Positions 1 to 6,524 of a stretch of DNA of 15,391 bases are shown here, one piece after another. This DNA comes from CANHVK01 sp044232905 (GTDB taxonomy: Bacteria > Bacteroidota > Bacteroidia > Flavobacteriales_D > Crocinitomicaceae), in assembly GCA_044232905.1 (NCBI GenBank), contig JBIIKZ010000054.1:1-15391 (forward strand), given 5' to 3'. Made by a program: the position numbers and the translations under genes. Below the pieces are notes generated by a model, which was given only the letters and a program-made list of their open reading frames with translations, did not search any database and was not told the DNA's origin. The first letter of the stretch is position 1, and each line of letters opens with the position of its first letter.

Positions 1-167
1 AAACAGAAGTTAACGAATATAAATTAGTAGAATTAAATAATTTATTTGTAACTTTAGATAGTAATCCTAGTCAATTAGAAGAGGAGTTGCATAAACATGC
101 GCACGCTTTATTGGCTGAAAATAAATTAAATGAGGCATGGATGACCTTATTAGCATTTAATAATTAA
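1..167 (+). CDS. 3' end of an unrecognised protein gene (partial)
   Basis: An open frame enters from the left edge (codons in phase from base 3) and stops at TAA 165-167, giving 54 C-terminal residues. The tail is rich in Leu, Asn and Glu and looks helical; it ends with AWMTLLAFNN. I do not recognise the family. The helix-like pattern (EEELHKHAHALLAENKLNEA) could belong to a helical-repeat or coiled-coil protein, but that is a guess. The stop lies 18 bases before the DUF3127 start with no visible terminator or promoter between them, so the two genes are probably co-transcribed. Confidence 0.6.
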   Translation, partial: TEVNEYKLVELNNLFVTLDSNPSQLEEELHKHAHALLAENKLNEAWMTLLAFNN

Positions 168-185
168 TTGAATAAATAAATAAGT

Positions 186-578
186 ATGTATAAATTAGCA
201 GGAACAATAAAAGTAGTAAATCCTACAGTTCAAGTATCAGAGAAATTCTCTAAAAGAGAATTCGTAGTTTCAGACACTTCAGGAATGTATCCACAAGACA
301 TTTTATTTCAATTAACACAAGATAAATGTACTTTATTGGATGGTGTTAATGTAAATGATCAAATCGAAGTATCTTTTAATCTTCGTGGAAGAGAGTGGAC
401 AAACCCTCAAGGTGAAGTAAAATATTTTAACTCTTTAGATGCTTGGAGAATTGATAAAGTAGGTGCTGCTTCTCAAGGAATTCCAGCAAATGGTCCAACT
501 GCAATGAATTTGAATCCAGTTGCTTCAGCTACACCTGAAATGACTACTTCTAGTTCAGATGATGATCTTCCATTTTAA
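186..578 (+). CDS. DUF3127 family protein with SSB-like acidic C-terminal tip
   Basis: A 130-residue protein that I assign to DUF3127 from its conserved core: KREFVVSDTSGMYPQDI (about residues 23-40), then FNLRGREWTNPQGEVKYFNS around residues 65-84 and AWRIDKV. The core looks like a single OB-fold-sized beta domain. It is followed by a low-complexity linker rich in Ala, Pro, Thr and Ser (about 95-122) and ends exactly in DDDLPF. Domain, flexible linker and acidic tip ending in Pro-Phe is the architecture of bacterial single-stranded DNA-binding protein, whose tip docks DNA repair and replication partners. Nucleic acid binding here is inferred from this resemblance, not known to me as an established function. 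The gene follows the partial upstream gene by 18 bases and ends at a strong terminator. Confidence 0.85.
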   Translation: MYKLAGTIKVVNPTVQVSEKFSKREFVVSDTSGMYPQDILFQLTQDKCTLLDGVNVNDQIEVSFNLRGREWTNPQGEVKYFNSLDAWRIDKVGAASQGIPANGPTAMNLNPVASATPEMTTSSSDDDLPF

Positions 579-595
579 TTAGAAATTAAAACTTT

Positions 596-625
596 AAATA
601 GCCGCTTTCGAGTGGCTATTTTTTT
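596..625 (+). terminator. Rho-independent terminator after the DUF3127 gene
   Basis: Arms 596-603 (AAATAGCC) and 614-621 (GGCTATTT) are exact reverse complements. The stem continues inward through a G-T wobble, C-G and T-A to a TTCG loop (607-610). A seven-base T run (619-625) follows. The hairpin starts 17 bases after the DUF3127 stop. The inner sequence CTTTCGAG is shared with the dnaA terminator at 6496-6519. Confidence 0.85.
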
Positions 626-661
626 GAAGTACATTTCCGTAATTGTTGATAAAATAAAATT

Positions 662-1093
662 ATGTTTCGTATAACATTAGATTTTTTCTTGCAAAAGAAT
701 TACTTTTTAATGGCAGTACTGTTATTTATTTTTCCTTGTGCTTTAAAGGGACAAATCGTACTCGGTACGGATACTATAAAGGTGAATGAGTCATACGATA
801 ATATAGCGGTAAAGAAATTAACTTCAGATAAAAATTCCACCACTTTTTTAATTTTAATTAAGAAAGAAGTGAAATTACATAAACATCAATCGCATAGCGA
901 GACGATTTATGTAATAGAAGGAACTGGAGAAATGCGTTTAGGAGAGAAAAAATACTTAATTAAAAAAGGGGATGTGTTATTCATTCCTGAAAACATGCCA
1001 CATTCTGTGAAAGTTACTTCTGATATACCGTTAAAAGTACTTTCGGTTCAGGCGCCTGAGTTTGATGGAACCGATCGGATTTTATTAGATTAA
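662..1093 (+). CDS. Secreted small cupin-domain protein
   Basis: A 143-residue protein with a hydrophobic N terminus (MAVLLFIFPCALKGQ), probably an exported protein cut near residue 30. The cupin_2 fold is shown by motif 1, LHKHQSHSETIYVIEGTGEM (about 72-91), with the HxH pair and downstream Glu, and by motif 2, GDVLFIPENMPHSVKV (about 103-118), with the fourth metal-binding His. All typical metal ligands (three His and one Glu) are present. The substrate cannot be told from sequence. An in-frame ATG at 710 would give a more typical signal peptide beginning MAVLLF, so the true start may be there. The gene stops 3 bases before the end of the convergent purB. A Cys in FPCAL is not a good lipobox. 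Confidence 0.8.
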   Translation: MFRITLDFFLQKNYFLMAVLLFIFPCALKGQIVLGTDTIKVNESYDNIAVKKLTSDKNSTTFLILIKKEVKLHKHQSHSETIYVIEGTGEMRLGEKKYLIKKGDVLFIPENMPHSVKVTSDIPLKVLSVQAPEFDGTDRILLD

Positions 1094-1096
1094 GAA

Positions 1097-2455
1097 TTAA
1101 TTGTTAACCAATTGAATTCCGGTATAATTCTGTGGCGTAATATTTTTCAATTCCGTTTTTAATTCTTCCGAAATAGCAAGAGTTTCGATGAATGCATGTA
1201 CAGATGCTTTTGTTGTTGCTTCGTTTTTACGTGTAAGTCCTTTTAAAGCTTCGTAAGGTTTAGGGAATCCCTCGCGACGAAGAATTGTTTGAATAGCTTC
1301 TGCAACAACCGCCCAATTTTTCTCTAAATCATTTTCAAAAGCTACTTCATTTAACAACAATTTTTCTAAGCCAACAATGGTAGATTTCATGGAGATTAAT
1401 GAATGCGCTAAAGGTACTCCGATGGTACGTAATACTGTAGAGTCTGTTAAGTCACGTTGTAAACGAGAAACAGGAAGTTTAGCTGCTAGATGTTCAAACA
1501 AAGCATTTGCTATACCAATGTTACCTTCTGAATTTTCAAAATCAATTGGATTCACTTTGTGTGGCATTGCAGAAGATCCAATTTCTCCTTCTTTTAGTTT
1601 TTGTTTGAAATAATCCATAGAAACATACATCCACATGTCGCGATTTAAATCTAAAATAATTGTATTGATACGTTTTAAGGCATCAAATAAAGCTGCAAGA
1701 TTGTCGTAATGTTCTATTTGAGTAGTTGTTTGACTTCTATCTAAACCAAGAACATTATTAACGAAATTGTTGGAGAACGAAACCCAGTCATGTCCAGGGA
1801 AAGCAATGTGATGAGCATTAAGGTTTCCGGTTGCTCCGCCAAATTTTGCAGAAAAAGGAACTGCAGTAGCTTGAGCAAGTTGTTTTTCTAAACGTTCTGA
1901 AAAAACTTGAATCTCTTTTCCTAGTCTAGTTGGTGAAGCTGGTTGACCATGTGTTTTTGCTAACATGGAAACATCTTTCCATTCTACTTTTAATTCATTC
2001 AGTTTTGCGATTACTTTTTCTAATAGTGGAAAATAAACGTCTGTTAATGCTTCTTTTAAAGAAAGTGGAATACTTGTATTGTTAATGTCTTGTGATGTTA
2101 AACCAAAATGAATAAATTCAAGGTATTGGTCAAGACCAAGTTGTGACATCTGTTCTTTTAAAAAGTATTCAACTGCTTTTACATCATGATTCGTTATTTT
2201 TTCAGAATTTTTGATCCAAATAGCATCTGCTTCTGTGAAGTTTAAGTATATATTTCTTAAAGTTTGAATTTTATCGATAGGGAAAGATTGTAAGGGGGAA
2301 ACTTGCGCTTCTACCATTGCAATAAAGTATTCAATTTCTACTTGTACGCGGTATTTTATTAATCCAAATTCGGAAAAATAGTTTGCTAATTCTTCTGTTT
2401 TAGATCTATATCTTCCATCTACTGGAGAAATTGCGGTTAATGCGTTTAAAGTCAT
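1097..2455 (-). CDS. purB: Adenylosuccinate lyase
   Basis: A 452-residue enzyme of the fumarase/aspartase superfamily. It cleaves SAICAR to AICAR and adenylosuccinate to AMP in cytoplasmic purine synthesis. It is collinear with E. coli PurB (456 residues) from the N terminus (LTAISPVDGRY) onward. The KTHGQPASP segment carries the catalytic His (near 169). The superfamily signature GSSAMPHKVNPIDFEN (from about 293) contains the mobile-loop catalytic Ser. SRLQRDLTDSTVLRTIG and the C-terminal LKGLTR segment also match. The gene appears intact and single; no other pur genes are in the window. A -7-like box lies 22 bases upstream of its ATG, and its 3' end faces the cupin gene. Confidence 0.97.
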   Translation of the reverse strand: MTLNALTAISPVDGRYRSKTEELANYFSEFGLIKYRVQVEIEYFIAMVEAQVSPLQSFPIDKIQTLRNIYLNFTEADAIWIKNSEKITNHDVKAVEYFLKEQMSQLGLDQYLEFIHFGLTSQDINNTSIPLSLKEALTDVYFPLLEKVIAKLNELKVEWKDVSMLAKTHGQPASPTRLGKEIQVFSERLEKQLAQATAVPFSAKFGGATGNLNAHHIAFPGHDWVSFSNNFVNNVLGLDRSQTTTQIEHYDNLAALFDALKRINTIILDLNRDMWMYVSMDYFKQKLKEGEIGSSAMPHKVNPIDFENSEGNIGIANALFEHLAAKLPVSRLQRDLTDSTVLRTIGVPLAHSLISMKSTIVGLEKLLLNEVAFENDLEKNWAVVAEAIQTILRREGFPKPYEALKGLTRKNEATTKASVHAFIETLAISEELKTELKNITPQNYTGIQLVNN

Positions 2456-2477
2456 ACTATTTTATTTAATTGAGGTG

Positions 2478-2485
2478 CAAAGATA
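2478..2485 (-). promoter_or_regulatory. Probable purB promoter -7 element
   Basis: Read on the minus strand this is TATCTTTG, a full match to the Bacteroidota primary sigma -7 consensus TAnnTTTG. It lies 22 bases upstream of the purB ATG, so the leader would be short (about 15 bases). I see no convincing TTG or TTTG -33 element at the expected spacing of roughly 19-21. Confidence 0.5.
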
Positions 2486-2585
2486 CGAATTCATCTCGGT
2501 ACACTTTTCTGTTTTAAGCAATTATTTGTGTATAACTTCTTGCTTTCCTTCAAGCTAGGAGAAGCTAGTTATTAGCTATTTTATC

Positions 2586-2593
2586 TAATTTTG
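2586..2593 (+). promoter_or_regulatory. Probable promoter -7 element of the TPR/PD40 gene
   Basis: TAATTTTG matches TAnnTTTG and ends 26 bases before the ATG at 2620, giving a leader of about 20 bases. The -33 position shows no clear TTG. Just upstream (2552-2568) the heptamer AAGCTAG occurs twice, ten bases apart, with another AGCTA at about 2573; it may be a protein-binding site or chance. Confidence 0.4.
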
Positions 2594-2619
2594 TTCTTCA
2601 AAAATATAAGCAAATTTAT

Positions 2620-3984
2620 ATGAAGTTTTACGCAATTTTATTTTCATTCTTTTTAGTTGGAAAAGTTTCTGCATTCTCTAACATTACACCACCGGATACC
2701 ATTTCTAATTTAGCGCAAAAAACTACAGCTACTTTGATTGTAGAAGAAGCGAAACATTATTATTCTGACGGTCATATAAAGGAGGCTTTAGCGATGTTTA
2801 AACAAGCGGAAGCAAAAGACCCTGAATCATGGAGGGCATCCTATTGGGTAGCATTGTGTTATTATCGTTTAAATAATTTTACGATGGCATTAAAGCATAT
2901 TGAGTCTGCCCGTAAAAAAGATAAAGAAGTAGATGCGGATTTACATGAGTTGTTGGGTAGATGTTACCACCAAAACGGATTGTTGGATTCTGCGTTGGCG
3001 AATTATGGTCGTGCTTTAAATGAATTATCTAAACAACGTGCAGCGGAATTGCATGTGTGGGATAAAATGGAAGAATGTAAATTTGCTAAAGCGGAATTAG
3101 CTAAAAACAAAGTTTTTGCACGTAAATTAGTTCCTGGGGATATTAACACAGAGTTTAATGAATATGCGCCAGTATTGACCCAAAATGGTTCTACTTTATT
3201 TTTTGCTGCACGCAAAAGTAATACAACTGGAGGAATGAAAAACCCAGACGATGAGCAATTTTTTGAAGATATCTATCGTGCAAAATGGAATGAGCAATTT
3301 AAAATGTGGGATAGCATTACCAATAAAGTTGATAAGTTGAATGGTCCAGGTTTTGAGACTTTTACGTATGTGAATGAGGATGCGACCCATGCATTATTGA
3401 CGTTGAATACTACGCAAACAGATTTAGAAACACAAACAGAAAGTTCAGATATCTGTGAAGTGGATTATAAAGCGGGTAAATGGTCTAAACCAAAAACTAT
3501 TAATAACGAATCGATTAATACATCTTATTATGATGGTTCGGCAACTTTAACTGCAGATGGTTCCATGATGGTGTTTGTTTCCGATAGAAATGGGGAGGCA
3601 AGTTCGATGGATTTGTTTGTTGTTCGTAAAGAGGGAAAGAAATGGGGGGAAGCAATTCCGATGCCTGCCCATGTTAATTCTTTACGAAGAGAAACGACTC
3701 CGTTTTTAACACCGGATGGTAAATTTTTATTCTTTAGTTCAGACGGACACAAAGGTATGGGTGGTTATGATGTGTATGTTACACAAAATACAGGCGGTAG
3801 TTGGTCTAAGCCAGTTAATTTGGGGGCTTCTATTAATACAGTAAATGATGATACGCATTTTCAATATTACAGAGCTTTAAAGCGTGCAATGATGGCTGGT
3901 ATTACATTGGATGAAATGCAGTGTAATTATAATATTTACGATGTAAATTTAAACGATGCTGTATTTCCAATAAGCTTCGAATAA
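2620..3984 (+). CDS. Secreted TPR and PD40 (WD40-like) repeat protein
   Basis: A 454-residue exported protein with a signal peptide at 1-18 (MKFYAILFSFFLVGKVSA). Residues about 40-160 hold TPR-like helical pairs: YYSDGHIKEALAMFKQAEAK, WVALCYYRLNNFTMALKHIE and LLGRCYHQNGLLDSALANYG. From about 175 onward there is a beta-propeller of PD40 blades, clearest at EYAPVLTQNGSTLFFAA, SATLTADGSMMVFVSDRNG and TPFLTPDGKFLFFSSDGHKG with GGYDVYVTQ. This is the order of the N-terminal half of PorE-like proteins linked to type IX secretion and gliding. However, the C-terminal carboxypeptidase-regulatory and OmpA peptidoglycan-binding domains are missing: the protein stops about 60 residues after the last clear blade. 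No frameshift or leftover domain is visible downstream. It is probably periplasmic and its partner is unknown. Confidence 0.85.
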   Translation: MKFYAILFSFFLVGKVSAFSNITPPDTISNLAQKTTATLIVEEAKHYYSDGHIKEALAMFKQAEAKDPESWRASYWVALCYYRLNNFTMALKHIESARKKDKEVDADLHELLGRCYHQNGLLDSALANYGRALNELSKQRAAELHVWDKMEECKFAKAELAKNKVFARKLVPGDINTEFNEYAPVLTQNGSTLFFAARKSNTTGGMKNPDDEQFFEDIYRAKWNEQFKMWDSITNKVDKLNGPGFETFTYVNEDATHALLTLNTTQTDLETQTESSDICEVDYKAGKWSKPKTINNESINTSYYDGSATLTADGSMMVFVSDRNGEASSMDLFVVRKEGKKWGEAIPMPAHVNSLRRETTPFLTPDGKFLFFSSDGHKGMGGYDVYVTQNTGGSWSKPVNLGASINTVNDDTHFQYYRALKRAMMAGITLDEMQCNYNIYDVNLNDAVFPISFE

Positions 3985-3988
3985 TTCC

Positions 3989-4018
3989 ATTTCAAATAGC
4001 TATTGGAAATCTTTTTTT
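3989..4018 (+). terminator. Probable terminator of the TPR/PD40 gene
   Basis: Arms ATTTC (3989-3993) and GAAAT (4006-4010) pair, with an inner AAT/ATT pairing around an AGCT loop and one A-G mismatch. Seven T (4012-4018) follow. The stem is weak and AT-rich, but its place 5 bases after the stop and before a convergent gene fits a terminator. Confidence 0.55.
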
Positions 4019-4038
4019 AGCAAAATACAGGGTTTATA

Positions 4039-4491
4039 CTAAACGTCAAATTGACTTAAATGATGGTCTAAATGTTTGTAAAGCATGTTATTCCATTCAT
4101 TTTTAGTCATCGATCCAAAAGAAACAGATTCTTTTCCTTCAAACGCATTTTCGCCTAGTTCTTCCGTTTTAAGAATATAGTCTATTAATTTTTTCTTTTC
4201 TAATTCAAAATCACGTTCGTCTGCGATAACAAAATACGGTGCCGTTTGACTGCTTTTTTTGTAGGGAGTTTCATTTACAACGTATTTCTTTACGAAATTT
4301 TTTAAGATAAATTTCACAAAAGTGTTTGGTTTTGGGTGTTTGTTTGTGTAAATGGTTTCGTAAGTTACGCTACAATGTGCTAGCATTTGTGCAACATGCA
4401 TTTTACCCCAAATCGGCTTAGATTCATTGGTTAAAGTGTTGATGCGTGCAATGATTTCATTTGAAATTTCCTTTGTAAAAATATTTTTCAT
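4039..4491 (-). CDS. DUF1569 (DinB-like) protein
   Basis: A 150-residue soluble protein. I assign it to DUF1569, in the DinB/YfiT-like four-helix-bundle group, from IWGKMHVAQMLAHCSVTYE (about 27-45) and the C-terminal EWNNMLYKHLDHHLSQFDV. His 39 together with His 140 and His 144 would make the three-His metal site typical of this fold. Relatives include metal-dependent thiol transferases and hydrolases, but the substrate of DUF1569 members is not known to me. It is the last gene of a minus-strand run and lies 35 bases after the DUF2007 gene. The gap contains TACGTTTT twice, at 4491 and 4516, 25 bases apart. Confidence 0.75.
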   Translation of the reverse strand: MKNIFTKEISNEIIARINTLTNESKPIWGKMHVAQMLAHCSVTYETIYTNKHPKPNTFVKFILKNFVKKYVVNETPYKKSSQTAPYFVIADERDFELEKKKLIDYILKTEELGENAFEGKESVSFGSMTKNEWNNMLYKHLDHHLSQFDV

Positions 4492-4526
4492 ACGTTTTAT
4501 TTTTTATTTCTATTTTACGTTTTTTT

Positions 4527-4931
4527 TCAGAATTCGTTATCGCATTCCTTGCATTTATTTACTTTTTTGTTGTAGAACGGAAAAATCACAAAGACAAATG
4601 CTGTTAATAAAGAGAGGATTCCTGTGATGTTTCGGTACGAAGAGAATCCTGTTTGTAGGTTGGAAGAATTACATTTTGGACATGTAATTATTTCGTTGTT
4701 TTGATTTGTGTATGGTGTGTTTTCAAGTTCTTCCAAATATGTTTTTGCTTTGGTATAATCTTGTTCAAATACTTGAAGTTTGATTCCACCAAGCGCTAAA
4801 TTGTATAACGGATTGGTAGTTATAGTATTTTCATCTTTTAAATAACTTTGAATTCCTTCTAATTCTAATTGACATCGAAGCATGTTTGCATCAATGCTGT
4901 TGTCGAAAGTTTTTAAGGTTAGTAGATGCAT
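4527..4931 (-). CDS. DUF2007-type protein with zinc ribbon and membrane segment
   Basis: A 134-residue protein. Residues 1-70 resemble the DUF2007 putative signal-transducing domain: a beta-alpha-beta pattern with TFDNSIDANMLRCQLELEGI, then an LGGIKLQVFEQDYTKA segment. Then comes CPKC (84-87), one hydrophobic helix (about 103-120, GILSLLTAFVFVIFPFY) and CKEC (127-130). The two CxxC pairs probably form one split zinc ribbon whose knuckles are separated by the membrane segment, which is an unusual spacing, so each pair might instead be separate. The function is unknown. The gene starts 9 bases after the metallopeptidase stop, so it is very likely in the same operon. Confidence 0.7.
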   Translation of the reverse strand: MHLLTLKTFDNSIDANMLRCQLELEGIQSYLKDENTITTNPLYNLALGGIKLQVFEQDYTKAKTYLEELENTPYTNQNNEIITCPKCNSSNLQTGFSSYRNITGILSLLTAFVFVIFPFYNKKVNKCKECDNEF

Positions 4932-4940
4932 ATGGTGTTT

Positions 4941-5864
4941 TTATAATTTTCGCATCAAATACCGATACAATTTCACCATGCACATAATATCATACTTTGC
5001 AACGATTTCATTGGGTGTATGAACATTGTCCTCTGCTGCACCTATAAAGCACCAGTCAATTAATAAATCTGATTTTTGAAGTGAGCTACCATCGCTTCCT
5101 CCGGCAGATTCTACTTCTAATTGAAAATCAATTTTTGATTTCTTAGCGAGTTCGATGATTTTATTCAGGTAACTTCTACGTGGTAACATACTATCACGCA
5201 TAGAAATTGCCACGCCAAGTCCTGGTTGTACATAATCTGTTACCCAAGTGATGTCGGAAATCAATGCTTGTTGCACTTGATAGTTGTCATATAAGAATTT
5301 TGCGCAAAATCCAACGGAATTCCCACCATGTTCTTCATAAGTCCCAAAAACGATTGCTCCGTTTTCTAGTGTTTCAGCGACTTTTACTGCAGACCAAACA
5401 CCTAAACGATTGTCTAAATAAGGCGATTGAACCGTAGTATCTGTTTCACGAAAGTTAGGTTTGTAGGTGAGGATGGTGCCGCGGTCTATAGAACGAGAAA
5501 AAACACATTTATAGATTGGGCGAGCATTTTCTTGTTCGATAATCATGAGTTCAGTTTCTATTTTACCTTGAGAATCGCTACCAACTAATTGCATTCCGTC
5601 TTCAATATCTGGACCGCCGATTTTAACGAGTTGGTTGTCGTAGCTTACGCTGAAACCTATTGTGTCCATGTGTGCATAGATTGCTGTGCGTGGTTTTCCG
5701 AAAACAACAATTATGTTATCATGAAATTCGTTACCTGCATAAATGGTAGGCTCTACTTTCCAGTTTGCTTTATTTTTATCTATATAATTTATAATGAATT
5801 TCGCAATTTTTCCTTCATCGCTCGAGGCGCCTTGTATTGCAGTAAGTTGTTTTAATAGTTTCAT
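4941..5864 (-). CDS. M42-like (M28/M20 clan) zinc aminopeptidase
   Basis: A 307-residue cytoplasmic metallohydrolase of clan MH. The two-metal site can be traced: His 65 and catalytic-base-adjacent Asp 67 in YAHMDTIGF, bridging Asp 151 in YLDNRLGVW, the Glu pair 177-178 in TYEEHGG (general base and ligand), Asp 204 in SDITWVTD, and His 282 in VHTPNE. This order and the LDNR and HTPxE boxes fit the M42 glutamyl aminopeptidase group better than M20, although at 307 residues it is slightly short for M42. The family removes N-terminal residues from peptides. The start ATG overlaps the yigZ stop as TAATG, which suggests translational coupling. EEHGG replaces the more usual EEVGxxG. Confidence 0.85.
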   Translation of the reverse strand: MKLLKQLTAIQGASSDEGKIAKFIINYIDKNKANWKVEPTIYAGNEFHDNIIVVFGKPRTAIYAHMDTIGFSVSYDNQLVKIGGPDIEDGMQLVGSDSQGKIETELMIIEQENARPIYKCVFSRSIDRGTILTYKPNFRETDTTVQSPYLDNRLGVWSAVKVAETLENGAIVFGTYEEHGGNSVGFCAKFLYDNYQVQQALISDITWVTDYVQPGLGVAISMRDSMLPRRSYLNKIIELAKKSKIDFQLEVESAGGSDGSSLQKSDLLIDWCFIGAAEDNVHTPNEIVAKYDIMCMVKLYRYLMRKL

Positions 5865-6478
5865 TAATAGATACCGTTAGATTGTACTTCTGTGTCTTCA
5901 ATGTCTTGTAAAAGTACCTTCATTTTTTCACTTTCTTGAAGTGGGATGCAAATTTCTAAATTGCAATCGAGTTGAAAGTCTTGGACTAATACTTTTGCAT
6001 TCGATGTTTTTATTAGGCTCATGATTGCAGGAAGTTGTGGATAATTGAATGTGATTTTTAGTGTTTCTTCCAGTTCGCATAGGATAATTCTTCCTGTTTC
6101 AATGGCTTCTTTCGCTGCTGCGCGGTAGGCATGTATCAGTCCTCCAACGCCCAGTTTTGTTCCGCCGAAATAACGAATTACACCAATAAGTACGTTTGTG
6201 AGTTCAAAGGATTGAATCTGACCTAATATCGGTGCGCCTGCACTGTTGTTTGGTTCACCATCGTCATTTGCTCGTGTGTTGTATGTTTCAACTCCAAAAC
6301 GATAGGCATAACAAAGGTGGCGTGCTTGGTGGTGCATTTTTCTCCAATCATTCAAGTGTTGCTTCGCTTCTTCTTCTGTACGACAAGGAATGGCGTACCC
6401 AATGAATTTGGATCCTTTTTCTTTGTATAGCCCTTCCGAAAGTGTTTCTAGTGATCGATATGAATGCGGATTATTCAC
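5864..6478 (-). CDS. yigZ: YigZ/IMPACT family protein (UPF0029)
   Basis: A 204-residue protein of the YigZ/IMPACT family. The N-terminal UPF0029 domain carries ARHLCYAYRFG, then NDDGEPNNSAGAPIL (71-85), then VIRYFGGTKLGVGGLIHAY (100-118), all family signatures. A C-terminal ferredoxin-like domain (about 135-204) follows. Family members are linked to translation and ribosome regulation in eukaryotes (IMPACT); the bacterial role is unsettled. The start codon is GTG (6476-6478 complement): there is no ATG at the family's N terminus and the next Met lies inside the domain. It follows dnaA beyond a terminator and its stop overlaps the peptidase start by one base. Confidence 0.92.
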   Translation of the reverse strand: MNNPHSYRSLETLSEGLYKEKGSKFIGYAIPCRTEEEAKQHLNDWRKMHHQARHLCYAYRFGVETYNTRANDDGEPNNSAGAPILGQIQSFELTNVLIGVIRYFGGTKLGVGGLIHAYRAAAKEAIETGRIILCELEETLKITFNYPQLPAIMSLIKTSNAKVLVQDFQLDCNLEICIPLQESEKMKVLLQDIEDTEVQSNGIY

Positions 6479-6495
6479 AAAATCTAGGATAAAAG

Positions 6496-6520
6496 AAAAC
6501 CACCTCGAAAGGTGGTTTTT
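6496..6520 (-). terminator. dnaA terminator (stem usable on both strands)
   Basis: A perfect 10-base stem, 6496-6505 with 6510-6519 (AAAACCACCT and AGGTGGTTTT), around a four-base loop. Read on the minus strand the loop is TTCG and the stem is followed by TTTT-rich sequence. It begins 5 bases beyond the dnaA stop and about 18 bases before the yigZ start, so it should separate dnaA transcription from the yigZ operon. On the plus strand it also ends in five T. Confidence 0.85.
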
Positions 6521-6524
6521 AGAA

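Noticed and set aside
662..760. Lipoprotein signal in the cupin protein
   Set aside because: The only Cys sits in FPCAL, which lacks the small residue expected at -1; an ordinary signal peptide fits better.
1094..1120. Terminator between the cupin gene and purB
   Set aside because: AATTG/CAATT can pair, but the stem is short and lacks a T run, so it is not a convincing terminator.
1377..1613. Plus-strand reading frame within purB
   Set aside because: It lies wholly antisense to an intact, well-conserved purB and has no recognisable domain.
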